From the NCBI GenBank assembly GCA_023053545.1, contig JAKZAN010000006.1:5771001-5835000 (forward strand): a stretch of 64,000 nucleotides of DNA, given 5' to 3'. The notes under the pieces were generated by a model. It was not told where the DNA came from. It searched no databases and saw only the letters and a list, made by a program, of their open reading frames with translations. Of this stretch, positions 57,049-64,000 are shown one piece after another. A program made the position numbers and the translations under genes. Position 1 is the first letter of the stretch; every line of letters begins with the position of its first letter. Origin of the DNA: Lepidurus packardi (taxonomy: Eukaryota; Arthropoda; Branchiopoda; Notostraca; Triopsidae).

Positions 57049-58576
57049 ATGGCTCTTTATTCAAGCTGTAATTTCAAACGCGTGATTCGAAAAACAATAA
57101 CAAACCGAACGAAAGAAAGCGCAATGAGTATCAAAACCACCAAGCCCAACTTGATCTACAATCTGTTATTTAACGTGGAAAGTAAAGATGTAGTTACTAA
57201 CACCTCTAATGAATACAAGTCCAACTTGAAACGCTATCTTCAACTGGAAATCCTTCTTTCCTGGCTTAGAGAGGAAGCTTTGCTTCCCAGTGCTAACGAT
57301 CGCGACACAAAAGTAAATAAATCTATTATTATCTTGAAAAAACTAGTCCAAACCTAAGTAACCCTCTCTTCTCATAGGAATGGAGAAGTTTTGGCGACAA
57401 TTTGATGCACGCTGAGCTTTCCATTTGCAATTTACCTCATTATTTACCCAATACAACGCCAGAAAGCAATCCAGTCGCAGTTTTAAGCTCTAAAAGTAAC
57501 CTGCTATGGCTCCAAGACCAACTACTCCATCATACACAAGCAATTGAGGTTAAATTCCTAGATGTCATTGATATGCACGGCGGTAAAACACCTAAAATTC
57601 TTTCTAAAACCCCAATATTACTTAAATTTCTCTATTTGACATAGCTCTGGGACCTAACAGAAGTATTTCTATGCTGCCTACTATCGTTAGCGACAGGCAA
57701 AGCACGTGTGCTCACCTCCAGAAGGAATTGGACCTGAAAAGGAAGAAAAATTCAGATCTAAACAGGCGTTTACGAGACGTCATGTTGGATAATCTTGCGA
57801 AAATGGAGCAATACATTACCAAACACATTCTGGTCCTTCAGCCTGAAGCTAATAAGATGCACACTAAACGGCTCATGCTGAAGGCCGATGCCTTAGTTTT
57901 AAAACTCAAGTAATTCTTGTTTTTCTAAAATAATTTCCAATTTTTTTTTGCTATTTTATTCTATTTATCTTTTTATTTGTTCTATTTATTTTGTATTTAT
58001 TCTATTTACTTTGTATTTATTTTATTTATTTTGTATTTAGTCCATTTATTTTGTATTTTTTCCATTTACTTTGTATTTATTCCATTTACTTTGTATTTAT
58101 TCCATTTATTTTGTATTTATTCCATTTAATTTTTAAAACTCAAGTAATTCTTGTTTTTCTAAAACAATTTCCAGGTTTTTTGCTATTTTGTTCTATTTTT
58201 TTTTATTTGTTCCATTTATTTTGTATTTATTCTATTTACTTTGTATTTATTCAATTTATTTTTTATTTATTCCATTTATTTTTTATTTATTCTATTTATT
58301 TTTCAATTTATTTCTTAAAGATGCCGCCAGATGGAAATCCTGTGCGAAACATACACTTCCAAGAACATAACTGCGTTAAAAACTCTCCGGGAATATTTAA
58401 GTGAAGAAAAGAAGCAAATGAAGGAGGACATTGAAGCACAGAAGAGTCTCGTAGGAGTTTATGAGAAACTGGGCCCTAGTTTTAAACAAATTGTAGCGGA
58501 ATTCAATCAAATCCAGAAGGAAATACGAGATAAGCAATGGAATTTGGATAAATTTGGCGCCTACGAGAAGAATTAA
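57049..58576 (+). CDS. HAUS4: HAUS augmin-like complex subunit 4
   Basis: Subunit of augmin, which recruits gamma-tubulin to spindle microtubules for branching nucleation. Exons: 57049-57312, 57378-57582, 57645-57909, 58321-58576, with phases 0, 1 and 2 joining cleanly. Product 329 residues, against 363 in human. Residues about 35-90 match the helical N-terminal region (NLIYNLLF..., LQLEILLSWLREEALLPS). Exon 3 is coiled coil. The C terminus is diagnostic: MEILCETYTSKNITALKTLR, later YEKLGPSF, ending in RDKQWNLDKFGAY. The second-exon donor was chosen at 57,582 because only that choice preserves frame. The true N terminus is uncertain: an upstream exon may exist or have been lost. Transcribed toward PIP4P. 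Confidence 0.88.
57910..58320. repeat. TTTATTTTGTATTTATTCCA minisatellite in HAUS4 intron 3
   Basis: 20-bp pyrimidine-rich units fill most of the intron in two blocks. Each block is preceded by the same segment containing aaaactcaagtaattcttg, the end of exon 3 with its donor, at 57,901 and again at 58,135. The repeat was therefore duplicated together with the splice site. Confidence 0.88.
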
Positions 58577-59178
58577 CCTTTTTTTTACATTAAACTTTGA
58601 TGCTCCTATTAAATTACAGTAATACCAAACATGTCTTCAGCTTTCTTTGAGGTACAGGCTTACCATTTGGGTTCAATTGGATGAAGATGGGTTTTTCTAC
58701 AAAATGATCCAAGAAATTAGAAAATGGAAAGTTTCGCCGAGAAAATTGTATATCATAAAGGTGCCTGCCTGTAATGTACACGTAAAAAAATCAATTGGGT
58801 ATAATGATGAGAATAAGAATCCCCCTCAATCCCCCTCCCTTAAAGTTTCTCTTTCCATGCAAAAACGAGTGAAATAGCTTAATGTTCATTCAGTACATGG
58901 AATGGCCAACGCAAAAAGAAAAAGCACTGACATTTCAATTCAAATTGAGGGATGGAGGGGGGGAGAAATAAAAAGCAATAGAACGTAGAGCATTTTTTTG
59001 TGTTTTTTAGTTCAAATTATGGCATTTTATCACGCTAGGGAAAAATTTCGTGACGGTCAAAAAATGACGTCATTGGTTGTTTTTTTCCTGATCAGAAGGC
59101 CATTTTAAACACTAAATTCTACTGCATGGGATCATAAAGCCATGTAAATGTTGCTTGGAAACTTTTTTTCGAGGAGAT
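58577..59178. other. HAUS4/PIP4P convergent 3' regions
   Basis: From 58,911 the sequence matches 55,589 onward (PIP4P 3' flank duplicate) and includes a palindromic TGACGTCA at 59,065-59,072, also at 55,741-55,748. Between 58,620 and 58,877 a 76-codon frame reads as mildly coding-like but matches nothing I recognise. I do not call it. Confidence 0.5.
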
Positions 59179-60875
59179 TTAAGGTCCTTCAATGACGCTC
59201 ACTTTCATGGTACAATAGTAGATGCTACGAAGTAGTAAACCAATAGCTACGGTGAAAACACCCACGTAAACTACGAAAATCCCGCCTTGTCGCTCTGCAA
59301 CATGATATGTTCCTACCTACAAGCACAGTTTACCAAATTAATTCCAAGTTTCTGGATCAAAATCATAGATGGCGTTTACCGTTACTCCAATGCCAATTAT
59401 TAGAAAAATAGCCGCTAATACCAGGAATATAATACCACGGCTTCGGGCAAAATCAGGACCAACGGAGGATCTACAAATGCAAACATGCTTACACACCATG
59501 TCTGTACCAACAAAAGATTCCAACACTTTTCTAGCCCATCGAAATTTCAAACAGGGAACTTTTAACTTTAGACTCTCAAACTAGTAATGTTTGTCACCGC
59601 TAGATGGCTCTATACTATATTTTACAAATGATAAATCTAGGCCTTTTGGTTCGTTTTCAATTGCAAATAACTCGATAACTATCTACCTAATCTTAACAAA
59701 AAAAATAGATTGTGAATCTGCATTATCTCGGCTTTCTTTAGAGTATAAAACATTACATTGTTTACATTTTGACGCTGAATGTTCCATGGCGTTTATACTT
59801 ACACTTTGCGACAATGTGGACATCGAGCCAGGGCGTTTGTCAGAGTATTGAACTACAAACGAATGATTTTAATTTTAAAAAGAAATAGAGAGAGAGATGA
59901 AGGAACGAGGAAGGATATAACACATACTAAGAAGGTATCATGGCAGTGTGCACAAGTGACTCGGCACATTCCAGGCATGGTCAGCACGGTAGCATTGGCT
60001 GGACTAGGAGCAAGATTAATGATGCGCTTGCAATTGGGTCTAGGACACGCAATTCGCTGAGACGTACTCTTGCAAATGAGCAAGCAATTACACGGGCAAC
60101 GCACGTACTTTTTACCCGGTGGAGCGCTACGTATTGGCTATTGAAAAAAAGCAAAGAGAAACAACATTAAAAATTACTGAAAATTAAATAGAAAATAAAA
60201 GAACGTTGTACCGTAGCCTCCTGGCACTCTGTACATTTGACGACATGTTGATCTCGCTTCCCTGAAATATCAATCATAGCCTGGCAAACACGACAAGCAA
60301 CCATTGGCACTCCATTGGAACCACTCAGCGATTCCGAGGACAAGTATGGCGGAGGATATTCATCGATAGGAAGGGCACCACTTCGCAGGTTTTCTTCAAC
60401 TCTTTCACCTATATTGAACGAAAAATAATAATTTAAAATGGGATTATTTGCCTTGGAATTATAAAATTTGATTATTATTCTCTTATTTTTTTTATTTTTT
60501 AAAAACATTTTTAAGAATTCTAATTTGTATATACTTAACTTTTTTATCTAATTTTGCTTTACTTAAGTTGTTAGAATTCTTTTGAGTGAGTATGTTAGGA
60601 AGTTTTGAAATAGGAACTAAATATTGTTTAAATTTAAAAACTTCTAGTTTGAATTTATATTAAATAAGTTTGCATTTAAAAACTGAAGGTTTAAGTAGAA
60701 TCCTTAAGTGATAAGTTGAAATTTAAGCCTAAGCCACAAGGGATGACTCATGAGTTTACATTGTTTGGTTAATGCTTTCCATCACTGCACTGTGATTTGT
60801 TAGAAATATAAATTTACCTTTGGGAGCTTCGGTGGCTTCATTTTGTAGCAATGGATCTCGTTCACCCACCGCCAT
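59179..60875 (-). CDS. PIP4P: PtdIns(4,5)P2 4-phosphatase (PIP4P/TMEM55)
   Basis: Late-endosome/lysosome membrane protein family reported to convert PtdIns(4,5)P2 to PtdIns5P. Six exons: 60875-60818, 60408-60212, 60137-59928, 59852-59803, 59470-59380, 59316-59179, all GT-AG and phase-consistent. Product 247 residues. The N terminus is [10 protein letters not shown], then a Pro/Tyr-rich stretch. Residues about 60-160 hold cysteine clusters ([48 protein letters not shown]) including CKSTSQR, the CX5R signature. Two membrane helices follow: [18 protein letters not shown] and a second before [14 protein letters not shown]. Exons 3-6 are duplicated at 55,855-56,823. A tail-to-tail neighbour of HAUS4. 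Confidence 0.95.
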
Positions 60876-61210
60876 TTAGAAAACTTACTTGCCTTTTAGA
60901 AATATAAAATCTTGGGAATTGTGTTGTTGGACTTATACGTTGGTGGTGTTTTTAAGAGGTTTAGGATTAGCTTGTTTTCTTTTTCGTCCAAGAATTAAAG
61001 CGTTATTGGTGGGCGGGGCTCCGCCCCTCTGCGGTTTGCTTCAAGAATGCGCGCGGGATATGAACGAGCTCTGTGGGATCCACGGTGGATCCGCAAAAGC
61101 AGAAAAATGAGAATGAGAAAAACAAGAAAAAGTGAGGGGATCTTTCCCTTTCATTAATGAAACCAAATTAATTAACTAAGGAATGGAATCCTTTAAGAGG
61201 AAATGAGATG
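60876..61210. other. PIP4P upstream flank
   Basis: Short intergenic segment between the PIP4P start and the end of the next minus-strand gene. It probably holds the PIP4P promoter. No other feature is supported. Confidence 0.5.
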
Positions 61211-61641
61211 TTAACTCAGTTTCAGCATCGATTTATCAAAGAATTTCTCAAAAGCCGAGTTCTGCAAGTGGACCCAGCCGTAATTGTAGTGATAAGCAAA
61301 CCACTGAAATACTTGACTAGAAAACGTGGCTTTCCTTCTATTCATTCTCTAATATCGTAGTAGAAACTGGATTGAGTGAAGTTACTTACAAGTTACAAGC
61401 GTAGGAACTACTTTGGACGCGTGTCCAACCCGCAGTTTCGAAATCCACTCTGGACTCGGTTTGGGCTGCGGGCTCGACATGGGCCATCAACAGAGCTATC
61501 GGTATCCTTTTCGGTTTGCTTTCCAAACTCGGGGAATGAAAAGTCGAATGATTCGTTGTTTACACGTTTCACCATCATAGAGACAAATATCAAAGATTTG
61601 CCATCCATCATCTGATGATAGTGAACCATCCTCTCACCCAT
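61211..61641 (-). CDS. Unrecognised two-exon gene, 118-residue protein
   Basis: Exons 61641-61412 and 61337-61211. The first ends in phase 2 (AA|GTAGTT) and the second, after an atag acceptor, supplies exactly one base before an open frame to TAA, so the splice is phase-consistent. The protein starts MGERMVHYHQMMDGKSLIFV, has a Ser/Arg-rich centre, and ends with an aromatic-rich segment (FSSQVFQWFAYHYNYGWVHL...) and FEKFFDKSMLKLS. There is no signal peptide or membrane helix. I do not recognise the family. It lies between PIP4P and TCAIM, all on the minus strand. An additional 5' exon is possible. Confidence 0.6.
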
Positions 61642-61820
61642 CCTTTATGCCTTTTAGGCCTATGTAGGAGTCACGGTATAGTTCCTGAACAATGAATTGG
61701 ACAGGCATGGAAGAATTGTATGTTTAAGGTTTCCGTTTGTTTATTTTTTTCTACAAACATGGAACTGCTGTCAAACAGGATCTGTCGAGATATAAAGCAA
61801 GAAATATCACATGTATTGTG
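61642..61820. other. Short gap between two minus-strand genes
   Basis: 179 bases separate the 118-residue gene from the TCAIM stop, room for the TCAIM 3' UTR and a compact promoter. Nothing else is seen. Confidence 0.45.
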
Positions 61821-63227
61821 TCAATTTTTCCAATTCCATGGCACGCAGAGTTCGCCATCGGACAGTACCGAGTAGTACTGGGTGACTTTCAACCTCCCAC
61901 TGAAGAGCAACGGTTGTAGTATGTCTTTGGCCTCGAGCAATTTCTCCATACATTCAATCATCTGCTCAGGCGATACGCTGTCGTCCTTTTCCAGTGCTTC
62001 TAACTGCAATAGATCGTTACACTGCTTCATCAACGCCTTCTCCCGAGTCTGTTTTTCCTTATCGGCTAGAATTCTGTCCTCCGCTTCCTTCAAATGCTGA
62101 GAGATGAAGCTCACTAATAGGAAGATAGGGCACGACGCTGGACTTATAAACTGACCGCCAGGTGCCAGCATGAGCGGACCAGCCTCTCCCTCCACGACAA
62201 GTTGCCACCTTGAGAGATCATCGTACCATTCTGGTGGGAACCTTTGTCTGCCCCTGTAATCTGCCAGGGAAGTGGTCAAAACCCTCAAATGGTACTCGTA
62301 ACTGGCCGCCAATACCGTCGGCCGGTATTGCCTTTGAACGACGGCGATATTACAAAGATTTTGCGAAACGGACTTCTCTAGAATCGGAATCTTGCGCTGC
62401 AAGGTGCGGTGGGACTCCAAGTTGCGAATAAAGTCCAACCAATTGTGCCTAACTTCGCCAATGTTTAACATCACGTCCCCTATCAGACTCACCCCTGTTT
62501 CACGCCCAAAAATCAGCGTCTGGTCCCGGAGAACCGCCATCGTTTCAGGATGATGAGTCACCAGGTTTCGAAAACTCTGAAGACAGCCCCGGAAATGCAT
62601 CATTCCCCAGCCACAATCCCAGACAATATCTCTAAGACTTAACTGCCTACAAAGCTGCTCCTGCAGCCGCGTAATTTCCTCCCTAACGGGTTGACCAGCC
62701 GCCATAGCCTCTTCTGCGTCCTTCCGAACACGTGTGAGCCACGCAGTCAGCGTTTCCTCCCGCGCAGTAGTGCCATCTTGTGACGGAAAGTCATCCTCCC
62801 AGTCACGTTCAGCTACTTCCATCGTGTAACGCAAGGAAGTTTTAGCTTTAACTGGCTGTGCCAGACTGTCAACATGCTGAGTGGGAAGGAAACATGCGGA
62901 CAAGATACTACGAACAGTTTCTCTAATGGTAGGTTGCGGAACATTAATTTTCACTGGTTGGAGCGTTTTGTGAGGAACTTTCCGTATATAGAATGTAAGC
63001 TCGGTGGCTTTCTGGGGCTTTCTTTGAATAATAGATTCAATGTGATAGTTGAGCAATTTGAGTGAGTTTTCGTTCACTTGACGCTCCACTGGGTGCTGAC
63101 CGAACAAATCTGGATGGACAGAGAAATAGAAGGGTCGCAAGGCTGTGGATACTTCCGCGGTTGACAGGTATCGGCTGCTAGCCGCAGTACTCAACCATGC
63201 GCCAAACTTGCGTCCAACAACATACAT
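61821..63227 (-). CDS. TCAIM: T-cell activation inhibitor, mitochondrial homologue
   Basis: Single open frame of 468 residues, close to the length of the human protein. The N terminus is basic and Ser/Ala-rich, fitting a mitochondrial presequence. Residues about 30-50 carry the family signature ALRPFYFSVHPDLFGQHP, followed by VNENSLKLLNYH and ELTFYIRK. The middle part contains LQEQLCRQLSLRDIVWDCGWG and HHPETMAV-type sequence. The C terminus, DGELCVPWNWKN, matches the family end almost exactly. The human protein is mitochondrial and modulates T-cell activation. A general metazoan role is not established. Upstream on the minus strand, tgtctcttttag about 20 bases before the ATG looks like a 3' splice site, so a 5' UTR intron is likely. 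Confidence 0.95.
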   Translation of the reverse strand: MYVVGRKFGAWLSTAASSRYLSTAEVSTALRPFYFSVHPDLFGQHPVERQVNENSLKLLNYHIESIIQRKPQKATELTFYIRKVPHKTLQPVKINVPQPTIRETVRSILSACFLPTQHVDSLAQPVKAKTSLRYTMEVAERDWEDDFPSQDGTTAREETLTAWLTRVRKDAEEAMAAGQPVREEITRLQEQLCRQLSLRDIVWDCGWGMMHFRGCLQSFRNLVTHHPETMAVLRDQTLIFGRETGVSLIGDVMLNIGEVRHNWLDFIRNLESHRTLQRKIPILEKSVSQNLCNIAVVQRQYRPTVLAASYEYHLRVLTTSLADYRGRQRFPPEWYDDLSRWQLVVEGEAGPLMLAPGGQFISPASCPIFLLVSFISQHLKEAEDRILADKEKQTREKALMKQCNDLLQLEALEKDDSVSPEQMIECMEKLLEAKDILQPLLFSGRLKVTQYYSVLSDGELCVPWNWKN

Positions 63228-64000
63228 GGCGCATTGACTCTTCCTAAAAGAGACAAGAAATATATAGGTACAATGTTCCTTAATAAGCTTTGGATATTCT
63301 GGAAGAAATGAATTTTATTAGAGAAAAGGTTCCCATGCATTCATTAAAATAATGCCCCAGAAGTTTATCTTAGCCTATATTGAAGAGGAAGGGTTTTCAA
63401 TGATACGTGGAGGAGGAGGGGCTATTATCTGATTGATTTCATTGGGGAATAATTATCAGGGATTCCTCCAAGTGAGTTAGGTTTTCTAATATAAAATATT
63501 GTTTAGTATTTGAATTCTAATTGTTTAGTTTAGTGTTGCTACCCTGATCATTGTAATTTACTAGTTTTGGCAATGAATTATTGCTTATACTTACACTTAA
63601 ACGATGCTAGAGCTTTGGTCTAAGCAAAGGACGTTGTTTCGTATATCTGACAAACAGCCTTCAGAATTATTTCATAAAACAAGCGTTTCAACACGAGACA
63701 CAAAAACAATAACAAACGTTGTCAATGTTTTGCTAGCAGTCGCCATCTACCGACAGCAGCGCAAAGCTCATGGAGCATTTGGCAGTTCTTTCACAAATTA
63801 GGTAGTTTATCTTTCATTTAATGTGCTCTTATTTATAGACCAATTAATTAATTTACAAATTATTTACTAGACGTTATTTAGTAAATCTTTAAGTATACTG
63901 CGTTCTTTGGAAGAAGTGATTTAATTAGAAAGAATCACCTTGTAAGGAGGCACTACAGGGAAGATTATCTGAATCCAGTTTCGACACGAGCGCCATCCCT
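63228..64000. other. TCAIM upstream region, no other gene seen
   Basis: Should contain a non-coding first exon and promoter of TCAIM. A 65-codon plus-strand frame at 63,604-63,801 has no recognisable domain. The window ends here. Confidence 0.5.

Noticed and set aside
58647-58877. 76-codon plus-strand frame between HAUS4 and PIP4P
   Set aside because: It reads mildly protein-like but has no recognised family, no good start context and no phase-consistent neighbour.

Overview
The window is animal nuclear DNA, most probably from an arthropod or a related protostome. It has spliced genes with GT-AG introns, a gypsy-type LTR retroelement, a Tc1/mariner remnant, and large amounts of tandem and dispersed repeat. 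The recognisable genes are metazoan: vesicular GABA transporter, augmin subunit HAUS4, a PIP4P/TMEM55 phosphatase, TCAIM and an adhesion GPCR. I cannot name the species.

Layout. Bases 1-35,600 contain no host gene I can support. They hold repeat fields built on the words ATTACTGCAG and TTTCTGCAG (1-4.9 kb), an internally deleted gypsy-like element on the minus strand (6,772-10,642) with apparently identical 741-bp LTRs, a foldback-like AACAATGAAA field (11.8-12.7 kb), a 143-bp tandem array (14.9-15.9 kb), a 732-bp Tc1/mariner derivative (20,798-21,529), a 180-bp satellite with 360-bp higher-order alternation (30.36-31.25 kb), and a 601-bp tandem duplication (34.1-35.3 kb). A dispersed family of 60-bp units, each an imperfect palindrome, recurs at seven loci.

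The right half is gene-rich. A 19-exon adhesion GPCR (+, 35,643-50,090) carries a CUB-like domain, EGF-like modules, a possible SEA-like region, Ig-like domains, an HRM-like domain, GAIN/GPS, 7TM and a 588-residue tail. It is followed by VGAT (-, 52,164-54,443, 3 exons). Next come a 5'-truncated PIP4P duplicate (-, 55,855-56,823), HAUS4 (+, 57,049-58,576, 4 exons) and the intact PIP4P gene (-, 59,179-60,875, 6 exons). Last are an unrecognised two-exon gene for a 118-residue protein (-, 61,211-61,641) and TCAIM (-, 61,821-63,227).

The most informative structure is at 55.4-60.1 kb. A tandem duplication of a HAUS4 + partial PIP4P unit appears to have been followed by loss of the first HAUS4 copy, leaving only its upstream sequence and first six coding bases. 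The surviving HAUS4 upstream copy carries a 36-bp fragment of the U2 snRNA 5' end flanked by a 15-bp target-site duplication, and the sister copy preserves the empty site. These genes do not form a pathway. VGAT loads synaptic vesicles, HAUS4 acts in spindle microtubule branching, PIP4P acts on lysosomal phosphoinositide and TCAIM is mitochondrial.
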